Numbered from the stretch's first letter, positions 12,385 through 24,693 are shown. The stretch: 64,000 nt of DNA from Phallusia mammillata (GCA_003260075.1 QLIY01000200.1:86120-150119); one strand, 5' to 3'. The notes: generated by a model from the sequence alone, not told the origin. Translations and numbers: made by a program.

Positions 12385-14470
12385 TTTCTGGTGAATCTAC
12401 ACCCGTGATTATTTGCATAGAAGCTGGAAGTTATTGTAAATCGTTTGAAACTTTCTTTTCTCAGGTAGTTTTCTAATCTTTTCCTAAATAACATACAAAT
12501 CCCGAAAAAAAAACAGCTTAAAACAAAAAAGTTGTGCTTGGTGTAGTCCTGTGGCTCCCATACTATCATTTGGCCAAAATTAGGTTAACATTGGTGTTGC
12601 GACCTATGTCCTATTTAATTATTTTTTGTTTTAGAGGTAATTACCAGATTACATTCGTTAAATACTTAGTACAAAGTTAGATAGCTAGTGAGTTCTATTT
12701 TATTTCTGTAATGAGTCTGACTTTGTAGTCTACCTGTGACATAGCAACTGATTTCTGTTTAAAATATGAGGTATTTATCATTTCTAAATAAAGTTCACAT
12801 TGCACATGTACGACTGTTTCGTAAGCAAGACATGACACCAATAAGAACTGAGTTATCGCAGAAAATTCACACGTTATATACACTGAAGACAGGTCTAGAT
12901 TGACTTTAAAAAATGTGGACGAAAACTTAAAGAAATGGCGATTCACACAATTTAAGGAAATACGAGTGACTTAAAGAAACTTAAGTGGTCTGCATAAACA
13001 CAATGCGCCACCGCCCAGATTATCTCTGCAGTGATGCTTAAAAACGTCGCGTGTTTACCCAAAAAGGTTGTGTCGACCGCTGGCATGATATGTTGACTTT
13101 TCCATGACCGCATATATTAATGCGTGAGAAGCCAATTTACCTTCAAAATAAAATTACGAATAAAGGCGCTGTAAGGCCATTTAAAACCCATCCCATGGCT
13201 TAAGAAATTCCGAATTTTGTGAAGTAAGCGACTTCCTATTAACCAAAGTGTTACGACGTAATTACATTTTCATTTTGGCATTAATGCCATGTTTCGATAA
13301 ACAACATATCGTAACAATTGGTTTGTTCTTTACCACATGCTGTTAAGTTTCGAAAGATACAGTACTCTACACGTTTAAATAACTTTGACTCTCTAAAACG
13401 GTTTTTGGCCATCAGTTCAGGAACCACTTTTGTAGGGGGGGGGGGGTGTGAATCTACACCCGTGATTATTTGCATAGAAAGTGGCAGTTATTGTAAATCG
13501 TTTAAAACTTTCTTTTCTCAGTTTGTTTTCTAATCTTTTCCTAAATGACATACAAATCCCGAAAAAACGACTTGAAACAAAAAAGTTGTGCTTGATGTGG
13601 CTCCCATACTTTCCTTTGGCCAAAATTAGGTTAATATTGGTGTTGCGACTTATGTCCTATTCAATTATTTTTTGTTTTAGAGGTAATTACCAGAATACGT
13701 TCGTTAAATACTTAGTACAAAGTTAGATAGCTAGTGAGTTCTATTTTATTTCTGTAATGAGTCTGACTTTGTAGTCTACCTGTGACATAGCAACTGATTT
13801 CTAATTACTATAGGAGGTATTTACAAAGTGTTATTTCGAAATTAAGTTCACATGTACGACTGTTTCATAAGCAAGACATGAGGCCAATAATAACTGATTT
13901 ACTGCAGAAAATACACACGTTATATACACTGAAGACAGGTCTAGATTTACTTTCAAAAAATGTGGCCGAAACTTAAAGAAATGGCGATTCACTAAATTTA
14001 AGGAAATACGAGTTACTTAAAGAAACTTGAGTGGTCAGCATAAACACAATGCGCCACCGCCCATCAGATTATCTCTGCAGTGATGCATTAAAACGTCGCG
14101 TGTTAAAATGGTTGTGTCGACCGCTGGCACGATACGTTAACTTTTCCATGACCGCATATATTAATGCGTGAGAAGCCAATTTACCTTCACAATTTTGAAT
14201 AAAACCGCTGTAAGGCCATTTAAAACCCATCCAATGTCTCAAGACATTCCGAATTGTGTGACGTAAGCGACTTCCTTTAACCAAAGTGTAATGACGTAAT
14301 TCAATTGTCATTTTGGCATTAATGCCTTGTTTCGATAAACAACATATCGTAGCAATTGGTTTGTTCTTTACCACATGCTGTTAAGTTTTGAAAGAAACAG
14401 TACTCTACAAGTTTAAATAACTTTGGCTCTCTAAAACGGTTTTTGGCCATCAGTTCAGGAACCACTTTTG
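12385..14470. repeat. Near-duplicate pair of about 1.05 kb bounded by a G run
   Basis: The segment 12385-13432 is repeated at 13447-14470 (both begin GTGAATCTACACCCGTG), with a G run at 13435-13446. The copies differ by substitutions and small indels. Confidence 0.8.
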
Positions 14471-14543
14471 TAGGCAAAACAAAAATATCTGCTAAAAGCA
14501 GCCCTTTGTTTTTCATAATATTCTATTGTTTTTCCTATCGCAG

Positions 14544-17500
14544 AATCGTCCTTTTAAACTACGACCTTATCACACAACTTGTTCGCATTCTTTCAATTGA
14601 TACCGTCGAAGAAAAGGGTACGAATTTTTTTTACATATTTTAGTGTTATAAAAAGGCTGTTCTATGCTATTCTTTTTCCGTACATACATAGATTTTATTA
14701 TTTTACGTAGGGGCATTGTCAATTTTGTTTTGCAAACATCATGATTTAATCAAAAACCCAATACGTTTCCTCTTTGCTGTTCGACAACTTTGTAGCAAAA
14801 TGCTGACGTTCTATTTTAATCACACGTTTTGGATTTGAAGTCCACGAAATGTTGTAAATGTTCACCTTACAGCCAAGTTCTTTACATGTTTTTGTCGCGT
14901 ACATTAACGAGAAGAGCTTCGTTGCTTATATTGACATTAACAGTTTACACGTAAAACAATTCCTACAAATATTTTTCATCAGTCGTCAAGTCTCTTGATC
15001 CGACTGAACTGAGTCTAAGTGGATTGGAATCATTCGCACTTGATTACACCGTCCACTGGCCTCTGTCTCTTGTTATATCCAGAAAAGCTCTCACCAAGTA
15101 CCAGGTAAACTGCCCAACACATGTTCATAAATAGTTTCACTATTAGCCGTGTAACTTATCCTTTTTTTCAAACATTGATTGATGACTGAAATATCCAAGT
15201 CGGTTTGTGGTTTACCACGTTCGGTAAAGTTTCAAAACATTACGATTGCATGATCAAGGAATGTTTTACCGATATGTGAAGAAAGTAATAATACAAAATA
15301 GTAATTTCTTGAAACATTACTTTGGCTCATTGCTAAAATGTTTGAAGAAAGTGATTTAATTTTCATTTTTACCATATTCTTGACTTACAGATGTTGTTTC
15401 GACATTTATTTTACTGCAAACACGTTGAACGACAATTAAGGAACGTCTGGATCAGGTTCAAAAGCCTAAAAAGGGACATGGCCGTTTCTCACAAGTAGGT
15501 TGTAATGCTATGCTGTGAATCATTTTACACATTGCCAAAGATTTATCGCAAATTAATACAGCCTTTTACTATAATGGGCACTTTAATGTGAATCGTAAAT
15601 CAATTTACAAACTGTCGAATGTATATTTTTACTGCTGCTTCGAAAATAGGTTTTTAGGATACCTACTTATTCATTTGTAGGATATACACAAAACCCGAAA
15701 CCATTTTAAACTCACGTCACACTTGCAAAAAATGGTAACTGCATAGCAATCTTGAAACACAAAAACACTCGTAATTTACAAAAGTTTAATAAGGTATCTC
15801 TATGTGTTTGATTTAGTATCTGTGTTTGGCCTCTGTCGCTGCGATTGCTTGACGATTGCAACGTTTAAATTTGCAATGAAAAAATATGTTAGGGTACGGT
15901 TACGATACGGCACGCCTTGCGGGGCATTTGTCTATAGCCAACATGACAATGCAAAATGTTTTGCACCTTTTCGCACAACGAAAGTTTAAAATTAATTTTT
16001 GTTGTAGATTCGGGAAAGCGATGACCATCCTTCAGCGAATGCTTCACTTTATTCTTAACTTCGAGTATTACATGATGTTTGAAGTCCTCGAACCCAACTG
16101 GAATACGCTGGAAAAGAATCTTAAGACGGTAAGACCTAAGCATGCATCATAAACATATTGTATAGGTCTTGTCATAAACAAAGGATAGACCGAGGCACTA
16201 CACCCAGCCTTCTGACAAGCAATATTAAACAAAGCCCAATTTACTCGTGTACCGAGAAAAAGTGGTTTGAATTGTACATTTAAACACGTAGTTGATGTAC
16301 TTAAAGTTCTATAGTTCAACTTTTAGTCCTGCTTGACCTATCGGTAAAAATGACATTTTTGAAAACCTATTCCTAATTCATGAGTTTCACATTTTAATGG
16401 TCAAGGCAAGTGCATTGCGAAGTACTTGAATGCATTGTTTAATATTCCGAACTTGATCTATAGGCGGTAAATGTTGATGAGGTCTTGGACTTCCACACCG
16501 ACTTTTTGCGTCAGAGTCTCCAGGATTGTCTTCTCACAAACACGGACTTATTAAGGTTGCTCAGCAAACTGCTCATGCTCTGTGTGGCTTTCAGTAACTT
16601 TATGCAGGTGAGCAAGCCTTGATCATGTCTTTTATTTCCTAAAGGAATCTTTTTGCCGAAACAATTGTGACATTACAGATTAGAAAAATACAGGACAGAT
16701 TTATTTTTACCTTGTTCAGTACAGTTTGTGGTGTATATATGAAAGCAACGTTGTGAAATTCGGCAGCTGTAAAATGTTTCCCTGGCAGAATTTTTTTTAA
16801 GTTATTTAAATCAAAGTAGAATCGACTGTCTCCATTGCTAAACAATAGCCTTTATTGCATGACAACTAACAAAAATGCAATTGTTCGCGCACGATCGTAA
16901 TTATAATGCGCAATTTTGCATAACTAACTAAAATCCTGCAATTAACTTTCGTTTTTCTGAAATACACAAGGACCGCGAGCCCTCGAAATAATGGCAAAGG
17001 GGCTGTTTGGAAAAAAAATAATGAAACAGTTTGAGAACCACTGGTTTAGAATGTCATTTTTTAGTGGTTGCCAATGTAACACTGCTCAACATTGCAATTC
17101 GATAATCCAGTAAATTTATTCTGTTCTGCAGAGTCTTAGTCGTCAGGTGGACGGACCGATGCTAGAGGAAAAGTTGGAACATATGACCTTGTCTGGTCCA
17201 CCGACTGAAGACGAAAAAAGAATGGAATCCGACCGACTCTTAACAGCAACCAGGGTTAGAACTTAAACACAGGCCATAGGGGTCAATATCAAATTCAGTT
17301 GGGCAAGCTTTTTTTGCGATTGTCCAGAATCCTATAATAATGACAGGCTTCAGTTTGCCTCAACATATGAAGACATTATAGGTCAAACGTGCACGAATAT
17401 CTAATAATTTCGGTTGGATTATGAAAAATTTAGGTCTATGTCTAATGTTACCGCTCACCATATGATTCTATCAAGAGAATTTTTTTTCTGTTGAATTTGT

Positions 17501-18898
17501 AAAAAAACTACTTTTCATTAAGCTGTTTTTACTCACTTAGGTAAGTCCTGCCCAAGGTTCTCTTTCTGGATAACATGTCTTTCTTTTTTTCGAAAAGAAA
17601 CTTCTCACATGTCAACAAAAAAACCCAATGTCTTCCGTTTGGGTTGTTTTCTTCGTTTCACAACAGTGACAATGTACTAACAGCTTAAACGTTGTTAACT
17701 TTGCGGAGCAACAGCATTTTCATAATTTGCCAAATGGTTTGTTCAAATGGACCAACTTAAATTGGTCGATTTTATTGCGCGCAATGAAAAAATCCTTTGT
17801 ACAAAGTGGCTGTTGACAATACAAAGGCAAAATGTTCCTATTTCAGTGGTTCTCAAACTTATACCGATTACGTACCACCTGGCGTTTTTTTATCGCTGTG
17901 TACCACCTAACACCGAAATCTAGTTTGAATGGGTAGACCAACAGTTCTTCTCAAATACACTAGATAATTTGTGAAACCAACATGTTAGCGATTGCTTAAA
18001 AAACGTCCTTGATATTGGTTGTGCAAAAAACGTGCTGATCAGTTGGGTCAGTAGAGAAGCAATTCTTGATGTGACTTGAATTAAGCATAGCCTAGAGCTA
18101 CTCCCGTACCACCTAAAAAAAACCCTGACGTACCACAGTTTGAGAACCACTGCTCTATTTAGACAAAAACAAAGTGGGTCTAATTTAGTTATTTTTGTTT
18201 TTGTTCACCAGGAAACTAGCACGCATCTTGAAGACTTAACAAGCAGCGAGGAACATCTGGCTTCAGTTTCCACCTTCGAACGAAACTTCTCCACTGTGTT
18301 AAAGCAGCTGCTTCAGGACATAGCCTTTATCAGTCGTGAGCAAGGCCAACATTGTCTCTTCAATATCTTGCACAAGTGCGTAAAACAACATACAAAACCA
18401 TATTTTTGTTTCGGGTTTGCTGTAACAACCAATTTTGCTTCACTTTATGCCTGTATTTTGAGTTTGCAAAAAGGAAGCATGAAAAAATCAAATTAAAAAA
18501 GTAATGGTTTTTTTAATTACTGCTGTTATAAATAATACAGTTAATGTTTGATTTTTGTAAGTTTAAAAGAAAACCAAAAACTTCCGGGTCAAATTGTTGA
18601 GTCTAACACTAAAATTACCTATCTGTCCCATATGTTATTTTGAAAACAATTTCAAGCACTCAATACCTAAAAAGGGGAATAATTTTTTATCAAACTCTTA
18701 AATTTACCAACCTATATGTGAAAGGGGGAATGACAAAAATTCTAAACTCCGTCTATCTGTAGGTTGGACTACAACGGATTCTATCAGTCGCAAATTATTG
18801 AGGAAGAAGAAGGAACCGCTGATTCGACCACCGCAACTGACCTTATATCAAAACATCACAAGCAGCCATCACCAACTCTTTCAAAGCAGAATTCGTAA
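14544..18898 (+). CDS. TUBGCP2: Gamma-tubulin complex component 2, C-terminal exons (GRIP2 region)
   Basis: The 3' half of the same gene. Exons are 14544-14617, 14983-15104, 15391-15494, 16008-16128, 16464-16607, 17132-17254, 18212-18375 and 18763-18898, with the stop TAA at 18896-18898. All splice borders are GT-AG and the phases agree from 14544 onward. Landmarks shared with vertebrate GCP2 are [90 protein letters not shown] and LDYNGFY. This is the GRIP2 domain that contacts gamma-tubulin. A likely polyadenylation signal AATAAA lies near 19160. About 25 residues that vertebrate GCP2 has just before DLITQL were not found, and exon phases (1 then 2) also call for an intervening exon between 5655 and 14544. 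A hAT MITE sits in the intron before 18212. Confidence 0.92.
16970..17043. mobile_element. hAT-like terminal fragment in a TUBGCP2 intron
   Basis: The right-hand terminal sequence AACAGTTTGAGAACCACTG ends at 17043. No matching left end is found nearby, so this is a remnant. Confidence 0.5.
17844..18152. mobile_element. hAT-type MITE in a TUBGCP2 intron
   Basis: Terminal inverted repeats CAGTGGTTCTCAAACT and AGTTTGAGAACCACTG bound a 309-bp non-coding element. The 8-bp flanks TCCTATTT and CTCTATTT form an imperfect target-site duplication. CAG...CTG ends and 8-bp duplications are characteristic of hAT elements. Confidence 0.8.
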
Positions 18899-19589
18899 AA
18901 GTGGGCGCAGTTGCATTGTTTGTAGTTCAGGTACCGTTTACAAAACGTCTTATAATCAGGTAAAGTAGCGATTTTTCTATTTAATTTTTACTAATGTGTC
19001 ACATTTTTAGGTGAAAGCTTGGAATATTACTTTGCCTGACGATTGCATGGAAAAGGTTGGAATCAATTGGAAAACGTTTGACACAATGGGATATATGTTG
19101 CAGCGGCGATCTTGCAAATGTTTTCATTTTGTATGCCCATGCTGATAGTACGGCTCATAATAAATCTATTTTCGAAAAAAACGTGATTTTTAACCATTTT
19201 CCACTAAGTCCACATTTCTCCACCTAAGTATTTTTCAGATTAGAAGGATGTTTAATCTAAAATTTGTGTCCTGTGTTTATACACATTTGGTCAGTCTGCA
19301 ATGGATTAAAGGAACGGTTTAAGCTCAACAGATTTCCGCAGAAGAGACAGATTTATTGATCTCGTTTTTCGTCTTGGTAACAACAGAATTTTCTTTGAAA
19401 GATTAATGTTTAGTTTAAGCATGTAAAAATGCATCAGTTTTTTTCTTTTTTCCCCTAATTGATTTCACGTTTGTTTGTTTGTTTGTTTTTGCGACTTTTT
19501 GTCTTAGTACATCAACGTATGATAGAAAAACGGCTGTTTCGCTAGGATTTAAGTGCTACGCACATCGACATTGTCCAAAAACATCGCGG

Positions 19590-19893
19590 AAATACACGTG
19601 GCACAGATGCTTGACTACAACGCCCTAAACAAACTTTTTTATTTGGGGACGTCATCGCCTTTTTAGCAGTTTTACGTAAGACCACTGGGAACAGATTTCT
19701 CGTAAGTGAGATTTTGATAGTGGGTTCCAGGTTGGGATTGCATTTGCTTGTAGAGGCCGGAATTTCTACCGTTTTGGTCCTTGACTTTTTGTTTTCTGCT
19801 TTTCTTGTCTGGTTTCGGCGGAGCCTCGACCTTACTCATGGAACAGTAACTCTCGCCTGATTGGGGGCGCTCAAAGGAGCTAAGCCGGTAGGC
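19590..19893 (-). pseudogene. Pseudogenic copy of the CUB-kringle receptor's last exon
   Basis: This segment matches 24535-24930, the 3' UTR and most of the last coding exon of the receptor gene, at high similarity. Recognisable minus-strand pieces include GESYCSMSKVEAPPKPDKKS, GRNSGLY and GTHYQNLTYEK. Small indels and substitutions break the frame, and similarity stops abruptly near 19890, inside the exon. It marks the right-hand breakpoint of a tandem duplication. Confidence 0.8.
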
Positions 19894-20349
19894 TACATTG
19901 TTCTTGCTGCAATTTGTTGGTTAAAGGAGCTAAGTTTGGTACCCTGGGAAATCCCGATATTGGAACCTAGCCTAGGTTATGACACTTAATGGGAGTGTAC
20001 GTTTAAGCATGGCGTTTTGGTCCCTAAATATCCCGGGATTTAAAAAGTGAAAATTTCTATCCCGGGATATGTCAATTTCGTCCTGAAATCCGAACCCTAT
20101 AAGGGGCAGCACGACGAAGGGATTTAGTATGTGACCCATTGAATCAAAATATTTTACATTTGTTTGGTATTTAGAACTTTAAACCCCCATGATGTATGTG
20201 ACTGTTATTTAACACAACCATCTGTCACATAACTTTTAATATTGCATTAATTTGCGTCGCTTACACCACATGCGTTGTATATACGATAGCCTAAAGATAA
20301 CACAGCACACAACTCACTAAAACATAAAATGGTTTTGGACAACTAGGTC

Positions 20350-21015
20350 TTACACCGACATTGTATCTTTCGTTGGTTTTAGCCATTTGTAATAAACAAC
20401 AAGATCCACATGTGGACCAACATTCTTACCATGAAATGGTTTAGTCCCATCATAATCAACAAAGTCTTCAAAACGCGATCGCTTTAAAATCCTAAAGCCC
20501 ATTTTATCAGCTATGCGGTGCATAAAGCTGTTAGTTGAATACATCCCAATAGCTTCACAACCTATTTCAACACCTTTTGCTACACTTTGGTTCAATAGTT
20601 TTGTTGCAAGACCAAGTCCAGCGTATTTTGGACTTACACACGCTGAACCAAAAGTCATGTAGGTTTTTGCTCCGATTTCTTGTCCATAATCACCGATTGT
20701 ATTGATATAGCGATACATGATTGAGTCGCCAACGTTTGGAACCAAATGTGCTTTGTTTGGTGAAAGGGTATTCGCACACATAGCTATTAATTTGCCCGTG
20801 CTTTTTTCCCGAAATCCAAAAGACAAGTTGCATGCCAACATTCCATCTATTCGTGTCAAGTACGTATTGCATAATTCTTCTTTAGTCATTGAACACATTT
20901 GAAACAAGGGTGTATCTACAATATAGTGAGCAGTAACGAATCCCTTTACTAGGTCACTGTTTTCTGAAGTCAAAGTCATCAATTCTAGATCTTCAATGTT
21001 GTTGTTGTAGTTCAT
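20350..21015 (-). CDS. GNAT-family N-acetyltransferase, intronless (copy 2)
   Basis: An intronless paralogue of the gene at 8319-8981. The most likely start is the ATG at 21013-21015 (MNYNNN), giving 221 residues, close to the 220 of copy 1. An in-frame ATG at 21100-21102 would add 29 residues with no counterpart in copy 1. Motif A reads KYAGLGLATKLL, and motif B (NSFMHRIADKMGF) is identical to copy 1. The C-terminal half is almost identical to copy 1 in protein and DNA, while the N-terminal half, which helps form the substrate pocket in GNATs, is much more divergent. It lies downstream of TUBGCP2 in the duplicated segment. No frameshift or stop is seen, so it is probably functional. Confidence 0.84.
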   Translation of the reverse strand: MNYNNNIEDLELMTLTSENSDLVKGFVTAHYIVDTPLFQMCSMTKEELCNTYLTRIDGMLACNLSFGFREKSTGKLIAMCANTLSPNKAHLVPNVGDSIMYRYINTIGDYGQEIGAKTYMTFGSACVSPKYAGLGLATKLLNQSVAKGVEIGCEAIGMYSTNSFMHRIADKMGFRILKRSRFEDFVDYDGTKPFHGKNVGPHVDLVVYYKWLKPTKDTMSV

Positions 21016-21450
21016 TTTTGTGAATATGAGCTGAATTAATCTCGTGGCAAGTTCGGCGAAATAAAATTTATGAATTTTTAGAAAAAAAATGTTCTTTTTC
21101 AAAACCTATTCCTGCAAAATGTGTTAGCCTATCTCAAGAGTTTGAATTTGGTTAATTGTATAGTTATTACAAAAAAACGAGTACAAAAAAATCAAGTTGA
21201 ATTTTATTGCAAAAGGTTTTTCTGTATTTTATTGTAGAGCAAAAAAAAAACGAACAAATTAAACTAAAAACTCAAAATTTTTCTTAATAATATTGTAACG
21301 TTCCACACGTTTTGTAGGTCACCAAATCAGTTTTATTATTACCTTAGTTTGTCTGTACGATCTTATTCAAATAGAATCCAACGATTAAACACGATAATCA
21401 CAGATATAAAACACACACAGCAATCTAGCCACACCACGAGACAAACAGGC

Positions 21451-21534
21451 GGGGGGGGGGGGGGGGGGGGGGGATATTGTAACGTTCCACACGTTTTGTA
21501 GGTCACCAAATCAGTTTTATTATTGGGGGGGGGG
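21451..21534 (+). repeat. G runs bounding a short repeat
   Basis: Twenty-three G at 21451-21473. Then comes a 50-base copy of 21292-21345 (ATTGTAACGTTCCACACG...), then another G run. This is the same junction pattern as elsewhere. Confidence 0.85.
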
Positions 21535-22585
21535 AATATGAATTGCAAATCTATTTTAGGACTCCGTTAAAGGTAAATAATTCCTTACCGTTATAACATT
21601 GTCACTAGGTTAAATACCATTGTATACAAAATCACTTGACCTGGTAACAGAGTTCCTTGACCTAGCTAAAGAAGGACTAAACCAAAATGTGAGTTCGAAA
21701 CGGCTACGTTTCCTAGCTAACTGCGATATTGATTATATGTGCCATTTGTCCGCAACTACAAATAACATTCTCAAGTTACGGAATGCATAGCAATTAGCAA
21801 CACATTGTATTTCCCGCGAAATTCGAGAAACTTATTGTTTTTATGTCATCAGTTTCGAAAATATATTTCCATACATTGGAGTCGTTCATGCTGTATAAAA
21901 ACAACATAAAAATAAAATAAAAATACTTTCTACAATTGCATTTATAAGAAAATAAAGCCTGTATTTGAAAAATTATGTAACTTGCGCAATATGAAAACTT
22001 TGGCAGAATAAAAAAAAACTTTTCTAACCTTTAAACAGGACAAGATATATTAAAGTCTCGTCATTTATCACGCGTTTACCCTGTTACGTAATAACCGAAA
22101 AGTAGACTGCCATGCGTTGTTGTTAAGAGTTTTTGTGCAGCCCGCAAAGTAACTTTCAGAAGTTACATTGATATAACCCATCTTTAGAAGTTACATTAAA
22201 ATAACCCAGATATTATTATGCCATTGTTTTCACACAAATTAATAAAGTACTGCTGGTTCTTGCACTCTGCTAGACTTTAATGATGCAATGTACACTTTAT
22301 TGTCATGTTACACTGTAACAAATGTTTTAATAGACCGGCCCTCGACTACGCAAAAGTTTGTTTTGTGTCTTTAAGGGTGTTTGAGTTTGACACCCCCGCC
22401 ATAACACAAACGCAACTAAGGTACCACAACGAAAAATAAATGAAAACAATAAAGTAACGGTGACTAGCAAGTAAATCAAAATACACAAGCAACAAAATTT
22501 CGCTACACTGTTGTTGGCAAAACAAAAATACCTGTTTAAAGCAACTCATTCTTGTATATTCTGATTGTTGTACATTTTGTTGCAG

Positions 22586-22656
22586 AATCGTCCTTTTAAA
22601 CTATGGCCTTATCAGCTTGTTCGCACTCTGTCAATTGATACCGTCCAAAAAAGAGT
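22586..22656 (+). pseudogene. Broken copy of TUBGCP2 exon 14544-14617
   Basis: It matches the functional exon including the acceptor AG, but has a 4-base deletion after the shared CCTTATC, which shifts the frame. No functional protein can come from it. Confidence 0.8.
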
Positions 22657-23208
22657 AACTTACACTGACGCTGATCGTCTGCCACTCTTTTTGAGTATAT
22701 TTTGTATATTGTCCAAGAAATAGGTACGGAAATATTTTACCAGTTTTTTACAATTTTCCAGTCCTATGAAAAGACTGTACTTTGCGCTTTTTCCGTGCGT
22801 GTATAGATAGACTGTATTATTTTACCTAAAGGGGGCATTGTCATGTTTTTTTATTTTGTAAACATCATAATTTAATCAAAAGCCCAAAATGTTTCCTCTT
22901 TGCTTTTCGACAATTTGAGAGCAAAATGCGGACGTTTTGCTTTAATCACACGTTTTTGATTTTAGGACAAGATAACAATGTAATTGTCGTGTGTCGAGGA
23001 ACCTTATTGCCAAGTTCTTTGCATGATTTATAATTGGAAAAATCAAACTGAAATTCCTTCTATGTTTTGACAATGATGGGATCGTTTTTATTGAAGAAAT
23101 TACGTTTGTACATAGAATTTGTTTTGTGGCGTACAAGAAGAGCTTTGTTGTTTATATTGGCATTAACAGTTTACACGTACAAAAATCGAACAACCATTTT
23201 GCTTTCAG

Positions 23209-23896
23209 TTGTCAAGTCTCTTGATCCGACTGAACTGAGTCTAAGTCAGGGGCGGGCAACTTCTCCAGTCGGCGGGCCTGATATGGGAAAATGAAGTACT
23301 TGGCGGGCCGGATTCCTGAATCGATACATTAATCGCGTATTTATCCAGTGATTTAAAACGGATTTTTGACCACCTAAACCAAATACATTCAAGAACATCA
23401 CAAATACAATACAGTCCAAACAATCTAACTGATATAACATAAAATTATTCACCACAGCAAATTTAATGCATACACCACAGACTTAGATACTGGTGAAACA
23501 CTTACTAGGCTATACGTGTGGAAACAAAGGAAACCGTGAAAGCAGGCCACACACATGGTTGGCAGTTATGTCGTAACAATGGACGTAAGGTGCAATGGTA
23601 ACAACGGCGGGAAAGTTTTTTGCTATTGGGGAGCGTTAATGTCCGTTACAACTATAATTTGACGCAGTAAGCAAGTAGTGGGGGATTGCGGCAGACTGTG
23701 GCCGCGGGCCACATTATCATGTAAGACCTGGAACTGTCTGCGGGCCGCTCAAAATCCCGTCGCGGGCCGGATCCGGCCCGCGGGCCGTATGTTGCCCGCC
23801 CCTGGTCTAAGTGGATTGGAATCATTCGCACTTGATTACACCGTCCATTGGCCCCTGCCTCTTGTTATATCTAGAAAAGCCGTCACCAAATATCAA
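23209..23896 (+). pseudogene. Copy of TUBGCP2 exon 14983-15104 split by a hAT MITE
   Basis: Bases 23209-23246 and 23805-23896 together are the [17 protein letters not shown]...KYQ exon, with few changes. The two halves are separated by a 558-bp transposon whose 8-bp target duplication is GTCTAAGT. The donor has drifted to GTGATA. This is a pseudo-exon in the decayed duplicate. Confidence 0.88.
23247..23804. mobile_element. hAT-type MITE with GC-rich ends, inserted in a pseudo-exon
   Basis: A 558-bp element with inverted ends CAGGGGCGGGCAAC and GTTGCCCGCCCCTG. It is flanked on both sides by GTCTAAGT, a perfect 8-bp target duplication derived from the TUBGCP2 exon copy. It has no transposase ORF. 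Its right half is GC-rich (GGGCCGG repeats), unlike the host sequence. Confidence 0.9.
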
Positions 23897-24059
23897 GTGA
23901 TAAATGTTCATGAATAGTTTCCCCATTAGCCGTGTAAGTTATCCATCTTGATTTCTAACAGTTCTGCAACTGTCTCCGTTGCCTCCAGTGTGCAAACCTG
24001 TATGCTAAAATGTCCGAAGAATGTAGTTTTTTCTGTTTGATTATATTCTTGATTTAAAG

Positions 24060-24136
24060 ATGTTGTTTCGGCATTTATTTTACTGCACACATGTTAAACA
24101 ACAATTAAGGAACGGCTAGATCGGATTCAAGAGCCT
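24060..24136 (+). pseudogene. Truncated copy of TUBGCP2 exon 15391-15494 fused to 3' UTR sequence
   Basis: It matches the [16 protein letters not shown] exon for 77 bases, with an in-frame TAG. It then runs straight into sequence equivalent to 19177 onward (3' flank of TUBGCP2) across a shared A-run. The five following exons are missing, so an internal deletion joined the two points. Confidence 0.8.
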
Positions 24137-24687
24137 AAAAACGTGATTTTTAACCATTTTTTCCCCCCAGAACTTTGAATTCTAAGTATTTTTCAGATTA
24201 GGAGTATGTTTAATCCAAGATTTGTGTCCTGTTTTTATATACGTTTGGTTAGTCTTCAATGAATTAGATGAGATGTTTGAAAGATTTCCGCAGAAGAGAC
24301 AGACTAATTAATCTTGTTCTTCGTCTTTGGTAACAATATAATTTTCTTTAGTCCGTCTAAATATTATTGTTTAGAGCATATGAAAATGCATCAGTTTTCT
24401 TTCTTTTCGCTCAATGTTCATTTCATGCTTTTTTGTTTTGGCGATATTTTATTTTGTACATCATCATATGATAGAAAAACGGCAGTTTCGCGAGGATTCA
24501 AGTACTACGTACATCGACATTGTCCACAAACATCGCGGAAAATCAGTTACAAGAAATGTATAAATACACGTGGCACGGTTGTACGTATAAAAAGGAATGA
24601 AACAAACGCTAAAAGATCGACCATTTGGTGTTACAAAGAACAGCGGCACGCCAGGTCCTGCTGGGCTACAACGCCAAAACAAAATTT

Positions 24688-24693
24688 TTTATT
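24688..24693 (-). terminator. Polyadenylation signal overlapping the receptor stop codon
   Basis: On the minus strand the last codon and stop read AAA TAA AAA, so AATAAA overlaps the stop. It is the only canonical signal seen immediately downstream. Confidence 0.5.

Larger units (their letters stand above)
5656..14543. other. Large TUBGCP2 intron hosting a nested gene and duplicated blocks
   Basis: An intron of about 8.9 kb between the two TUBGCP2 exon blocks. It holds the antisense GNAT gene at 8319-8981, a 70-base G run, several G-run-bounded near-duplicates (9838-10070, 10107-11310, 12385-14470) and the end of a hAT-like element near 11805-12140. The candidate acceptor after 5860-5873 opens a short in-frame stretch, DTEDAF, followed at once by a stop, so it does not supply the missing TUBGCP2 exon. 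I saw no other convincing coding sequence. Confidence 0.6.

Noticed and set aside
14069-14374. 101-residue minus-strand ORF in the TUBGCP2 intron
   Set aside because: The near-duplicate at 12990-13330 has indels that break the frame, so the reading frame is not under constraint.
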